DNA of 64,000 nucleotides from Bacillota bacterium. Lineage in GTDB: Bacteria; Bacillota; UBA4882; UBA8346. Where the stretch lies: the NCBI GenBank assembly GCA_029974635.1, contig JARKQY010000022.1, positions 1 through 64,000 on the forward strand, given 5' to 3'. The translations under genes were made by a program, and so were the position numbers. This document shows, one piece after another, positions 45,601-53,296 of this stretch; the first letter of the stretch is position 1, and every line of letters begins with the position of its first letter. The notes under the pieces were generated by a model that saw only the letters and a list, made by a program, of their open reading frames with translations, ran no database searches and had not been told where the DNA came from.

Positions 45601-45844
45601 TGTTACCGTGGAATTATATAGGGTGAATTCCAATGGGAGCGGCGCAACCTTGCTTGGATCTCAAACCTTGAACGCCGGCACCTCCGCTGGAGGAAATCAT
45701 GCGACTACCTATACCTTTAGCAATTTGGGCGCAGTTTCCCTGAGCAATCAGCGCTTAATGGTCAAAGTGGTTAAATCATCAGGGGTTGATTTAACCGTGG
45801 TGTATAATACCAATGATTTCCCTACCCGATTAATTACGCCTTAA
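42602..45844 (+). CDS. Secreted GH81 endo-beta-1,3-glucanase with CBM6
   Basis: 1080 residues. Signal peptide 1-30 (LLLTLVVIILSVLIV to VKA). The GH81 catalytic region spans about 35-745, with DHHFHYGYYIHGAA near 440 and FDAYEGHSWASGD followed by NNQESSSEATNAY near 515-530, which carries the conserved glutamates. A Pro/Thr linker leads to CBM6 (about 770-896), another linker, and the shared C-terminal domain (926-1080). It hydrolyses laminarin-, callose- or curdlan-type glucans outside the cell. GGGGAAGGAG precedes the ATG. Confidence 0.92.
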   Translation: MFQRNRILLLTLVVIILSVLIVPHTVVKAATYTVGAGSYTDTLPSGRVQPPSTIYKTANLTGGIPTSNWESSILFQQYSQPLIAHPLSFRCVAGGLELGRPNLGGGGVAYFGTHANDFTVKHTGIATVADSRADKISDWAVDVVMASGANNIKATLVKGSPYAYFIYTGGNPQLAFGSTPTVFYGSAASSYLGVTVNGKSFGLFAPTGSTWSGIGTTTITCNLASGKNYFSVATLPDNTTGTLTYFKDRSYAFVTNTTANWSYNESASTLTTTFTFTTTAKEGANTETIMALYPHQWRNNTLIAPLSYTYNTLRGIMKTVAGTSFQVRYAYRGILPNLPDKGSYNRTTLYNLINEVAGMTIGSGDTYWVGKNIGKTAVALPIAEQVGHTTAANNYLNQLKSCLQDWFTASPGETGNLFYYNQDWGTLIGYPASYGSDTSINDHHFHYGYYIHGAAQVAFRDKAWGSDSQWGGMVKQVIKNFANWERTDTKFPFLRTFDAYEGHSWASGDSNFADGNNQESSSEATNAYMAMILFGEATGNTALRDAGIYLYTTEVESILNYWFDIYGDIFNSAYSHNYAAMVWGTKYCHQIWWAGTPAEIHGINYLPMTAATLYVGRDKDYVRDNYNEMIAECGGGTPSSWVDLSYMYYALSDPAAAKNLWNTSISPEAGQTKAHAYHWIYNLDGMGLPDWNVTANTPLYGVFNKNGTRTYVVYNASNSAKTVTFSDGKAMTVPANAMATSTGSGPVVTPSPPPATPTPTRAATPTPSGKVLPGQIEAENYDAMSGIDTEATGDTGGGLNVGWIDANDWMDYNVNVQTGGTYRIDYRVASTSATGRVDFRIGATTLASTAIPNTGGWQVWTTVSANVSLNAGNHTIRLFAGGGGWNINWFSATAVGATPTPTRAATATPTPTRAATATPTPTPGSTLPSATWYLFNQNVSGVTPAGENLQTTQSGISGWQPIKAITGTASYWYSPTINGTYKAGNWSFVLWTNNPGSAVNVTVELYRVNSNGSGATLLGSQTLNAGTSAGGNHATTYTFSNLGAVSLSNQRLMVKVVKSSGVDLTVVYNTNDFPTRLITP

Positions 45845-45869
45845 TTATTTTAACTGACATGCCGATAAA

Positions 45870-45899
45870 GAAAGAGGACTTCAATCGAAGTCCTCTTTC
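45870..45899. terminator. Hairpin after the GH81 gene
   Basis: GAAAGAGGACTTC (45870-45882) pairs perfectly with GAAGTCCTCTTTC (45887-45899) around AATC. The T-rich arm end may serve as the release tract. Confidence 0.8.
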
Positions 45900-46021
45900 T
45901 CATTAAAATAATTGGTTATTTTTAGGAACTCAATCTTTTCGGGAGGAGACTTGGATGAATTACCGAAATTAGGAATTAAGCGCTGAATAATAGTTTATTA
46001 ATATTAAAAGGAGAGCCTGCC

Positions 46022-47614
46022 ATGAAAAAAACGCTATGGATGCTTTTGGTGCTTATGAGTTGTATTACGATGGTCCTGTCGGCAGTTTCAGTTGCGGAGG
46101 AAACGAAAGTAACGGTTAATCGAAAAGAGATCAACGCTTTATTATTGAGCAACTCGTTAGTGGGAGATACTGAAAAGGTCAAGCTGTTGTTGGGGTTGGG
46201 TGCTGATGTTAACACCACCGACAAAGATGGCCGGACCCCGTTAATCAATGCTTCTGAAAAAGGCTTTACTGAAATCGTAAAGCTGTTGCTTGAAAAGAAT
46301 GTATTTATTGATGCCAAAATGAAAACCGGCTGGACGGCGCTCCTGTTTGCAGCCAATAACGGTCATTTGGAAATCGTCAATCTTTTGATTGATAAAGGAG
46401 CCAATGTTGGCATCAAAGCCCGTAAGGGGGTTTGGGATTTTGCCACGCCGTTGAACGCAGCTGCTGAAAATGGTTTTCCGGAGATCGTTACCGTATTGTT
46501 AGAAAAAGGGGCTCCCACCACCGATTATGTAGCGGCACTACAGTTAGCAACCGAAAAAAATCATCCTGATATAGTTAAAATACTTATCGATAAAGGAACC
46601 GACGTTAATACGGGGGATATTAAGGGACGCAACGCTTTAATTATAGCTTCCGAAAACGGTTTTACCGAAATGGTCGCGTTATTGCTGGAAAATAAAGCTG
46701 ATGTTAATGCGAAACCGGATAATGGAATCAATAGTTTAATGTTAGCAGCCCAGAAAGGCAGCCTGGATATCGCAAAACTGCTGATTGAAAAGGGTGCTGA
46801 TGTCAATGCCAAGGGAAGTAAAGGGGAAACCGCCCTGTTATTTGCAGTAAATGAAAACCGGGTAGATATTGTCAAACTGTTATTGGAGAAAAAGGCGGAT
46901 ATAAATGCCAAAGAGTTGCTGGGGCAGCCCTCATTGATCAATGCCACGGATAAAGGCTATACTGAAATCGTTAAATTACTACTTAATAATGGCGCTGATA
47001 AAAAAGATTATGTTGCAGCGTTAACAATCGCCTCTAAAAAAGGGTACGCGGAAATTGTTAACGCCTTGGTGGATAAAGGTATTGATGTTAAAGGCGAGGA
47101 AACTGGAACAGCGTTATGTTTGGCCGCCAAAAACGGGTATAATGAGATTGTAACCCTCTTTCTTGATAAAGGCGTGAATGTTAATATTAAAGCCAATGAC
47201 AAAGAGATTAAGGGAAAAACCATCGGTTTCTGGACCCCGCTAATGTTCGCCGCTGAGTTCGGCAAGTTGGAAACTGTCAAGTTATTACTGGACCGTAAAG
47301 CCAATATCAACGCCAAGGATGACTTTTTTGGTTATACATCATTGCATAATGCAGTCGGACAAGGACATACTGATATTGTCAAACTTCTAATCGAACGCAA
47401 GGTGAATTTGAACGCCAAAGAAGGAGACGGCTGGACAGCTTTGATGTTTGCGGTAAAAAACGGTAACCTTGATATCGTAAAACTGTTACTGGAGAAGAAG
47501 GTCAGTCTGAATGACAAAAACGCGGATGGTAAGACCGCTTTAGGTGTAGCCATCGACGCCAACCATTCTGAAATCATTGAGCTGTTGAAGACGGCCGGGG
47601 CAAAAGAGAGCTAG
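46022..47614 (+). CDS. Exported ankyrin-repeat protein
   Basis: 530 residues. Signal peptide 1-26 (KKTLWMLLVLMSCITMVLSAVSVA). From about residue 37 the protein is a continuous ankyrin solenoid of roughly fourteen repeats, with recurring G.T.L..A...G..EIV.LLL.KGADVNAK. AAAAGGAGAG precedes the ATG. Ankyrin repeats mediate protein binding; an exported example in a Bacillota may act at the envelope or on other organisms, with no direct evidence for either. Confidence 0.92.
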   Translation: MKKTLWMLLVLMSCITMVLSAVSVAEETKVTVNRKEINALLLSNSLVGDTEKVKLLLGLGADVNTTDKDGRTPLINASEKGFTEIVKLLLEKNVFIDAKMKTGWTALLFAANNGHLEIVNLLIDKGANVGIKARKGVWDFATPLNAAAENGFPEIVTVLLEKGAPTTDYVAALQLATEKNHPDIVKILIDKGTDVNTGDIKGRNALIIASENGFTEMVALLLENKADVNAKPDNGINSLMLAAQKGSLDIAKLLIEKGADVNAKGSKGETALLFAVNENRVDIVKLLLEKKADINAKELLGQPSLINATDKGYTEIVKLLLNNGADKKDYVAALTIASKKGYAEIVNALVDKGIDVKGEETGTALCLAAKNGYNEIVTLFLDKGVNVNIKANDKEIKGKTIGFWTPLMFAAEFGKLETVKLLLDRKANINAKDDFFGYTSLHNAVGQGHTDIVKLLIERKVNLNAKEGDGWTALMFAVKNGNLDIVKLLLEKKVSLNDKNADGKTALGVAIDANHSEIIELLKTAGAKES

Positions 47615-47662
47615 CTACCCGCACAGACTCCCAGAGGTAAAGAGGTTGAAACAGTTGAAACA

Positions 47663-48085
47663 ATGGTAATTTCTTTATTAATAGTTACTTTTCTGATTGC
47701 ATTTCTAATTGCATTCATTGTCTCCGCTATTTTTCATAAGCCGGTGAATGGAATCTTAAAACGGATGGTGCCTGATGATCTCAGTTATGCTTGGGCGCGA
47801 TATCTCAAATTCGCCATATTTGTAGTTGGTATCGGCGGGGGTGTAAGGGTTTGGTCCCTGGAAAAATACTTTATCGCACAAGGTCCGGAGAATGATATTC
47901 TCAAGCTGACTGCGGAACGTTGGATGTTGGAAGTATATCAAACAATAATCGGGACACTTCAAAGCACCGCCTGGATTCTATTGGTATTCTTTGTGTTTGC
48001 CCTAATCGGGGTGGTGATCGTCCGGATTTTTGAAGGGAGACAAAGTAGAACAGGTTCTCACAATAATAACAATAATAATGCGTAA
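47663..48085 (+). CDS. Small membrane protein, unknown
   Basis: 140 residues with three predicted helices (about 3-24, 47-64 and 98-121) and a polar tail ending in a run of asparagines. The segment FHKPVNGILKRMVPDDLSYAW links helices one and two. No clear ribosome binding site is seen, so it may be translated with the ankyrin gene 48 bases upstream. A terminator follows. No family recognised with confidence. Confidence 0.7.
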   Translation: MVISLLIVTFLIAFLIAFIVSAIFHKPVNGILKRMVPDDLSYAWARYLKFAIFVVGIGGGVRVWSLEKYFIAQGPENDILKLTAERWMLEVYQTIIGTLQSTAWILLVFFVFALIGVVIVRIFEGRQSRTGSHNNNNNNA

Positions 48086-48094
48086 AGTAGCAAA

Positions 48095-48134
48095 AAACCG
48101 TAGTCACCATTCAGCAAGAAGGTGACTACGGTTT
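48095..48134. terminator. Bidirectional terminator between convergent genes
   Basis: AAACCGTAGTCACC (48095-48108) pairs perfectly with GGTGACTACGGTTT (48121-48134). It lies between the membrane protein gene and the convergent anti-sigma gene. Confidence 0.9.
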
Positions 48135-48158
48135 GTGCTTATAGTATTGGGTTGCTGT

Positions 48159-48701
48159 TTAGGGAAGTATCAGCGAAGCTTGGTAAATGGTTACCGATTG
48201 GTCGATGGAAAAATTTTGATCCCATGAAATTGAAACCGGTTTTACGGTTACTTCGGAGTTGCGGCGCCGATTTGAAATACTGGTAGCTTTAAAAGTACTA
48301 TTATAATCGGTTTCATTTAGTACTGAATTGCGAGCCGAATGCGCAGCTGCATTCTGGCTTGCCTGATTATTTGTCGGGAACAAAACCCAGGTTGACAAGA
48401 AAAATACGCTCAAACAGGCAGTGACTAACCCCGCCCGGCTAAACCAAAAAAATTTGCCAACCTGCCGTATCAGGGAGTGTTCTTCATTGACCAACCGCAA
48501 ATGAAGATTGCCGACCGGATCGAAACTAAGCGGTTCGGGAGCTAGATTTTGCAGGCAGTTTTTTAAATTGATCAACTCCTGGTATATGATGCTGCATTCC
48601 GGACAGGTAAACAAATGTTGGCGCAATTCCCGTTTTTCTTCGGCATCAAGTTCGCAATCCATAAATGCCGAAATTAAGTTTTGAACATGCGAACAATTCA
48701 T
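48159..48701 (-). CDS. Zinc-binding anti-sigma factor
   Basis: 180 residues. The N-terminal ZAS motif is present (H29, C33, C36 in QHLFTCPEC, with C3 upstream), followed by one membrane helix (about 88-107, AGLVTACLSVFFLSTWVLF) and an extracytoplasmic tail. Its start overlaps the ECF sigma stop in an ATGA arrangement, the usual coupling of sigma and anti-sigma. It should hold the sigma factor at the membrane until a signal triggers release or proteolysis. Confidence 0.92.
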   Translation of the reverse strand: MNCSHVQNLISAFMDCELDAEEKRELRQHLFTCPECSIIYQELINLKNCLQNLAPEPLSFDPVGNLHLRLVNEEHSLIRQVGKFFWFSRAGLVTACLSVFFLSTWVLFPTNNQASQNAAAHSARNSVLNETDYNSTFKATSISNRRRNSEVTVKPVSISWDQNFSIDQSVTIYQASLILP

Positions 48702-49297
48702 TCTTGTTCAGCCTCCTTCCCCTTGATATAGGGGAGCAAGATAGTGCGCAGCAACTTTCGACCGCGATGAATTCTGGAACGTACTGTCCCAATGGAACAA
48801 TGTAATATTTGAGCGATTTCCTCATAGGATAATCCCTGGATATCACATAAAATAACGGCTGATCGATATTCGGTAGGCAATTTGGTCAAACCTTCCTGGA
48901 TTTTTTCGCCTAATTCGAGACGTATCGCTTCATCCTCGGGATTGGTGGTCCAATCGGGAATCTCCATTGGTTTATCATTGTCCAAATACGGAGACGGTTC
49001 ATCAATTGATGAAAGAACCGGTCGAGTCTTATTTTTCCGGTAATGTTCGATATAAAGATTATGAATGATCTGGTACAACCAACGGTCGAAGGCAGTTCCG
49101 GATTCAAATTTGGCAAAGGACTTGTAAGCCCGGTACAAACCTTCCTGGAGCAGATCTTGTGCTTCATGATGATTGCCGCTCAAACGGAAGGCGAATTGAT
49201 ATAAAGGCTTTTCATAAGTCCTTACCAGATTTTCGAAGACTGCTTCTTGATTGGCCGCAGAAACGGTTGATATTGCTTCAGAGATAAAAGTTGCCAT
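48698..49297 (-). CDS. ECF-type RNA polymerase sigma factor
   Basis: 199 residues from the ATG at 49297 (GTG at 49306 is an alternative), with AAGGTGG upstream. Region 2 is visible as YQFAFRLSGNHHEAQDLLQEGLYRAYK and FDRWLYQIIHNLYIEHYRK, region 4 as LPTEYRSAVILCDIQGLSYEEIAQIL and GTVRSRIHRGRKLL. Directs transcription of an envelope-response regulon. It is followed by its anti-sigma gene, and htrA lies upstream on the same strand. Confidence 0.95.
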   Translation of the reverse strand: MATFISEAISTVSAANQEAVFENLVRTYEKPLYQFAFRLSGNHHEAQDLLQEGLYRAYKSFAKFESGTAFDRWLYQIIHNLYIEHYRKNKTRPVLSSIDEPSPYLDNDKPMEIPDWTTNPEDEAIRLELGEKIQEGLTKLPTEYRSAVILCDIQGLSYEEIAQILHCSIGTVRSRIHRGRKLLRTILLPYIKGKEAEQE

Positions 49298-49373
49298 GAA
49301 CGCCACCTTCTTTAGGAGGTTAGAACCGCAATAATGATTTAACTGTGTTATATTTTTATCGGTTTAAAACATA

Positions 49374-49427
49374 TAACGCATTAATCCTTTATTAGTTCCA
49401 TTGTACCAAATCTCATACAATCTGCAA
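49374..49427 (-). promoter_or_regulatory. Tandem promoters of the ECF sigma gene (ECF-type and sigma-A-type)
   Basis: On the minus strand GGAAC (49395-49399) and CGTTA (49374-49378) are 16 bases apart, an ECF-type pair. Just upstream TTGCAG (49422-49427) and TACAAT (49400-49405) are 16 bases apart, a sigma-A-type pair. Together they suggest basal expression plus autoregulation. Confidence 0.6.
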
Positions 49428-49454
49428 CCATCCATTTTCTGCATTTAAGATTTA

Positions 49455-50657
49455 TCAGTTGCCGAAGAACGGGGATAACCCCTGGCGACGATTACTGGAT
49501 TCATTTGTTACTTGGGGTTGGGCCTCCAATTTGACTTTAACAGCTTCAAGCCGCCCATTGCGCAAAATCAGCAGTTCAACCACTTTTCCGACTTTACTGC
49601 TTTTGATGATTTTAATAACTCCCTGGGCGTTTTTAACTTTCTGATGGTCGACCTCTTTGATGATGTCGCCATCCTGTAGACCGGCCTTGGCGGCAGGACC
49701 ATCCGGAATAACCCGGATAATTGCGCCGTCTTTATTGGCTAAGCCATAATAACTGGCGATTTGATCCGGAATATCTCCGATACTTACTCCCAGCCATGGG
49801 GTTTCAGGACGTTGCACCTTGCCTTTTTCAATAATATCCTGGGAGATCCGTTTGGCTAAATTTATGGGGATTGCAAAACCAATTCCTTGCGCATTTTGGA
49901 TGATGGCTTCATTAATACCGATGACTTTTCCGGATAAATCGGCCAGAGGACCGCCGCTGTTTCCCGGATTAATGGCGGCATCCGTTTGAATCAGGTTGCC
50001 ATGAGCGTCCGGATCTTCCAATGACCGGCCTAAAGCGCTGATAATACCCGCGGTTACCGTATCATGGAACCCATAAGGATTGCCAATAGCAACCACCCAT
50101 TGGCCCGGAGTCAATTTTGCCGAGTCGCCCATTTCCGCCACCGGCAGATCATTGGCGTTGATTTTTACCACCGCCAAATCCGTTTGCGGATCCGTTCCAA
50201 TTACCCGGCCATCGTATTTCTTCCCGGTGAAAAGGGTAACCTGTAATTTTTGCGCATTGCGGACCACATGCTCGTTGGTTAATATATAACCATCTTTGCG
50301 AATGATAAAACCCGAACCGGCTCCGGATTGAACCCGCTGTTGCCCGTTAAAGAAACCGGGCGGGAAAAAGTCGCGAAATTGATAAGGAATATCGATGCTT
50401 TCATTTACAATAGACGTTGTATTGATGTAAACTACCGCCGGAGCTACTTTGTTTCGGGCATAACTCACCGAATTCGCTTCTAAATTGCTATCCATTTTTC
50501 CGGTGTTTTTATAGTTCACGGGAGTAACCGGTGGTGTCTGGTTATTCATCTTATTCACCAGTGCCGGCGCCAGGGCAAAAAAGATAATTGCGGTAATTGC
50601 CGAAGCGAGTATCGCTACTCCAAAGTAGGAAAGAAATTTTTTCAAGCTTTGATTCAT
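49455..50657 (-). CDS. htrA: HtrA/DegP-family serine protease
   Basis: 400 residues from the ATG at 50657, with GGAGGG seven bases upstream; a frame extending to 50774 would displace the membrane anchor. One N-terminal helix (VAILASAITAIIFFALAPAL), a protease domain with H130 (TNEHVV), D160 (TDLAVVKI) and S234 (GNSGGPL), then a PDZ domain (about 300-385). Degrades or refolds damaged exported proteins. It lies upstream of the ECF sigma operon and has its own ECF-type promoter candidate. Confidence 0.95.
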   Translation of the reverse strand: MNQSLKKFLSYFGVAILASAITAIIFFALAPALVNKMNNQTPPVTPVNYKNTGKMDSNLEANSVSYARNKVAPAVVYINTTSIVNESIDIPYQFRDFFPPGFFNGQQRVQSGAGSGFIIRKDGYILTNEHVVRNAQKLQVTLFTGKKYDGRVIGTDPQTDLAVVKINANDLPVAEMGDSAKLTPGQWVVAIGNPYGFHDTVTAGIISALGRSLEDPDAHGNLIQTDAAINPGNSGGPLADLSGKVIGINEAIIQNAQGIGFAIPINLAKRISQDIIEKGKVQRPETPWLGVSIGDIPDQIASYYGLANKDGAIIRVIPDGPAAKAGLQDGDIIKEVDHQKVKNAQGVIKIIKSSKVGKVVELLILRNGRLEAVKVKLEAQPQVTNESSNRRQGLSPFFGN

Positions 50658-50774
50658 GGTAATGCCCTCCATTTGCAGTTCCTGTAGATGTTGATAAAGT
50701 AACTTGCCCATGTTCGAGCCGGGATATGACAGTTGACTGCTAATGAATCCACAGGTTGATTTTTTAGTGATCAA

Positions 50775-50800
50775 AACGGAGCACCTGAAAAAAAAGTTCC
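50775..50800 (-). promoter_or_regulatory. ECF-type promoter candidate for htrA
   Basis: On the minus strand GGAAC (50796-50800) and CGTT (50775-50778) are separated by 17 bases, resembling the site before the ECF sigma gene. The leader to the htrA start would be about 110 bases. Confidence 0.45.
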
Positions 50801-50904
50801 CTGAAGTCAGGTAATTGTTCTGGAAAAAAGGAGGAATTTATCTTAAAAAGTTGAATATATACTCAATTTCGTAAGTATTCAACAGATTAAAGAGGTAAAC
50901 TCCA

Positions 50905-51783
50905 TTGGCTCTCAGTATGACCGGTTACGGACGCGGCGTAAAAATTAACCAGGAATATGCGGTTACGATTGATATCAAGTCGATTAATCACCGTTATTTG
51001 GAATTCCATTTCAGACTGCCCAAACCCTATTATTTTCTTGAGGATAAATTGCGCCGGGATATCTCCGGTCAAGTTTCCCGGGGAAAACTGGAAGTCGTTG
51101 TAAATATTGAACGGTTTCGTCCGGCGGAAGCACGGGTTCAACTGGATAAACCTTTGTTAGCTTCTTATATTGCAGCAATCCATGAAATAAAAAAAGAGTT
51201 CAAATTAAAAGAAAAATTAACCATCGCCTCGATAATCAATCTGCCGGATATACTTAAATCAAATCAACCCGATGAAAATCCGGAAATATTAAATGCTATT
51301 ATTGATGAAACTTTGGAAGAGGCTTTGGTTTCTTTGATTGAGATGAGAAGAACCGAAGGGAACGGTTTATGCAAGGATTTACAATCCAAGCTGACCGCTA
51401 TGGAGAAGTTGCGTAATGATTTAATTGGACTTGCGCCGGAAGTAGTCATCGCTTATCAGGAGAAACTAGCGAAGCGTATTCAGGAGTTGACCGGGGGAAT
51501 CGAAGTCGATCCGGGACGTTTGGCGACGGAAGTTGCCATTTTAGCCGATAAAGCCGATATTCACGAAGAATTAACCCGGATTGAAAGCCATATCCGGCAG
51601 TTTTCAAATACGCTGCTGCTGCATGAAGCCATCGGCCGGAAGCTGGATTTTATCATTCAAGAGTTAAACCGCGAGATTAACACCATTGGCTCTAAAGCCA
51701 ATGATCTTCGTATTGCCCAGATTGTCATCGAATTCAAGTCCGAGCTGGAAAAAGTTCGCGAGCAAATTCAAAATATCGAATAG
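50905..51783 (+). CDS. yicC: YicC/YloC family endoribonuclease
   Basis: 292 residues, full family length. SMTGYGRG at the start, KSINHRYLEFHFRLP, and the conserved C-terminal block RIESHIRQF...GRKLDFIIQELNREINTIGSKAND. YicC proteins are stress-linked RNases. A TTG start at 50905 with AGAGGT eight bases upstream is used; the ATG at 50917 is four codons in. First gene of the yicC-mihF-remA cluster. Confidence 0.94.
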   Translation: MALSMTGYGRGVKINQEYAVTIDIKSINHRYLEFHFRLPKPYYFLEDKLRRDISGQVSRGKLEVVVNIERFRPAEARVQLDKPLLASYIAAIHEIKKEFKLKEKLTIASIINLPDILKSNQPDENPEILNAIIDETLEEALVSLIEMRRTEGNGLCKDLQSKLTAMEKLRNDLIGLAPEVVIAYQEKLAKRIQELTGGIEVDPGRLATEVAILADKADIHEELTRIESHIRQFSNTLLLHEAIGRKLDFIIQELNREINTIGSKANDLRIAQIVIEFKSELEKVREQIQNIE

Positions 51784-51795
51784 GAGGTGAAATGA

Positions 51796-52110
51796 ATGGC
51801 GTTACCGAAACTCTCTCTGGATGAAAAGAAAAAAGCGTTAAAAAAAGCCCAGGAAGTGCGAAGCAAACGGGCGAAAATTCGTCAAAATCTTAAAAACGGC
51901 AAGACTACCATCAGGGAAGTACTGGCGAATATTAATGATGATGTAATTGCTAAAATGAGGGTAGTTTATCTGTTAGAATCACTGCCGCGTATCGGTAAGA
52001 TTAAGACCAAGCGAATCATGAGCGATATCGGCATTGATGAAACTCGTCGTATCCAGGGCCTTGGAAATCGCCAAAAACAGGCTTTGATTGAGAGACTCGG
52101 CAACAACTAG
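51796..52110 (+). CDS. mihF: Integration host factor, actinobacterial type (MihF)
   Basis: 104 residues. A basic N-terminal helix (LDEKKKALKKAQEVRSKRAK) and the helix-two-turn-helix DNA-binding part LESLPRIGKIKTKRIM with LGNRQKQALIERL match the mIHF family. These proteins bend DNA non-specifically and are unrelated to HU. In actinobacteria mihF precedes gmk-rpoZ; here it lies between yicC and remA. GGAGGTG is eight bases before the ATG. Confidence 0.92.
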   Translation: MALPKLSLDEKKKALKKAQEVRSKRAKIRQNLKNGKTTIREVLANINDDVIAKMRVVYLLESLPRIGKIKTKRIMSDIGIDETRRIQGLGNRQKQALIERLGNN

Positions 52111-52175
52111 AAGTTATGTAAAAAAATCCTTTAGTTCAACAAAAATTGTTTACCTTGATTTTTAACATAACTTCT
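52109..52175. repeat. MITE-like inverted repeat overlapping the mihF stop
   Basis: AGAAGTTATGT (52109-52119) pairs perfectly with ACATAACTTCT (52165-52175), extended imperfectly inward for about nine more bases. Its left end AACTAGAAGTTATGT recurs at 35315-35329. It may be a small non-autonomous element, also able to act as a terminator. Confidence 0.6.
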
Positions 52176-52231
52176 GATAGAGCGTCGTGTAATAAACCGC
52201 ATTCAGAAATGACGATGAGACGTTCTGCTTA

Positions 52232-52290
52232 AGTAATTCGCCACCGGAAAAATGATAATTCTAATGATAGTTCTTATGTGACGAATTACT
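52232..52290 (+). other. Inverted repeat in the remA leader
   Basis: AGTAATTCG (52232-52240) pairs with CGAATTACT (52282-52290), enclosing 41 bases. It lies just before the AAAGGGGG upstream of remA and could structure its leader. Confidence 0.4.
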
Positions 52291-52330
52291 GGAACTGCGA
52301 CAGCCTAGAAAGGGGGCCCTATATCAGACG

Positions 52331-52597
52331 ATGGACATCAAACTCATTAATATCGGTTTTGGGAATATAGTCTCCGCAAATCGAATAATTGCTATTGTAA
52401 GTCCGGAATCTTCACCCATAAAAAGAATTATTCAGGAGAGCAGAGAGCGAGGAATGTTGATCGACGCCACTTACGGTCGACGCACCAGAGCAGTTATAAT
52501 TACCGATAGTGATCATGTCATTCTTTCCGCGGTTCAACCTGAAACCGTTGCTCACCGTTTAACATCAAAAGATATTTCTTTAGATGCTGAAGAATAA
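52331..52597 (+). CDS. remA: RemA family regulator (DUF370)
   Basis: 88 residues. The sequence [20 protein letters not shown], then [20 protein letters not shown] and [20 protein letters not shown] is the conserved RemA pattern. RemA forms a ring-like DNA-binding oligomer that activates biofilm matrix and osmoprotection genes in Bacillus. The order after yicC is conserved. AAAGGGGG lies unusually far (about 15 bases) from the ATG. Confidence 0.95.
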   Translation: MDIKLINIGFGNIVSANRIIAIVSPESSPIKRIIQESRERGMLIDATYGRRTRAVIITDSDHVILSAVQPETVAHRLTSKDISLDAEE

Positions 52598-52797
52598 TGG
52601 CACCGCGAATAAATACCCGGTCGACATAATAAAAAAGCAACAATTTTCTATTAAAATATTAAAATTATACATTGAAAACTTGATATAACCGCGTCAACTA
52701 AAGCGCGAGCAGTCATTGGCTAAAAACTGAGGTTAGTTGGCCGTGATCACAATTTAATTATTTCATTGTTAACCGGCTTAATCATCTAGAATTTACC
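52598..52797. other. AT-rich gap where gmk would be expected
   Basis: No frame of any useful length and no trace of a guanylate kinase P-loop. In most Bacillota gmk lies between remA and rpoZ. The gap ends in the rpoZ promoter. Confidence 0.6.
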
Positions 52798-52826
52798 TTG
52801 ACATATCTTCTCATTGAATATATTAT
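52798..52826 (+). promoter_or_regulatory. Sigma-A promoter for rpoZ and following genes
   Basis: TTGACA at 52798-52803 and TATTAT at 52821-52826, spacer 17. It probably serves rpoZ and possibly coaBC-priA. Confidence 0.7.
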
Positions 52827-53006
52827 ACTAGCTAGAGAAATATATTTTAATTACATAATTAGAATTTATTTCTCTACTATTATTTATATCAATGAGCTTG
52901 TTTTTTTATAAGCGTGAATAATCATTCCTTGATATGCCCAACAATATACTGTTAAATTTGTTTTTTGTCGGTCATATTCTTGATTAATATAAAGGAGGCA
53001 AAAACA

Positions 53007-53207
53007 TTGATTTACCCGCCGCTGGATGAATTATTAAAGCATGTAGACAGCCGCTATACATTGGTTACTGCATCCGCTAAGCGTGCCCGCAAGATTTTAG
53101 AAGATGAAAACAGTCAGGAGCAATCGATTAAAGCCGTTTCCAATGCATTGGAAGAGATTCAGGCAGGGAAAATCAAGATTGAGAGGACCAAAACCGGGAT
53201 AAAGTAA
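53007..53207 (+). CDS. rpoZ: RNA polymerase omega subunit
   Basis: 66 residues from a TTG at 53007, with AAAGGAGG eight bases upstream; an upstream TTG at 52965 has no site. The pattern PPLDELLKHVDSRYTLVTAS, AKRARKI, then KAVSNALEEIQAGKI is the omega family core. Omega helps assembly and stability of core polymerase. It precedes coaBC as in most Bacillota. Confidence 0.94.
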   Translation: MIYPPLDELLKHVDSRYTLVTASAKRARKILEDENSQEQSIKAVSNALEEIQAGKIKIERTKTGIK

Positions 53208-53231
53208 TCTATATTATCCGATTATCTTGAT

Positions 53232-53266
53232 AAGATCTCAAAGCTGACCGCCTTGAGATCTTTATT
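53232..53266 (+). terminator. Hairpin between rpoZ and coaBC
   Basis: AAGATCTCAA (53232-53241) pairs perfectly with TTGAGATCTT (53253-53262), then TATT. Probably a partial terminator or attenuator, since coaBC starts 35 bases later. Confidence 0.65.
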
Positions 53267-53296
53267 CTATATAACTAATTTTTTATAGGAGTTTCA

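Noticed and set aside
46130..47600. Periodic DNA similarity in the ankyrin gene
   Set aside because: The ~99-base period is the ankyrin repeat itself.
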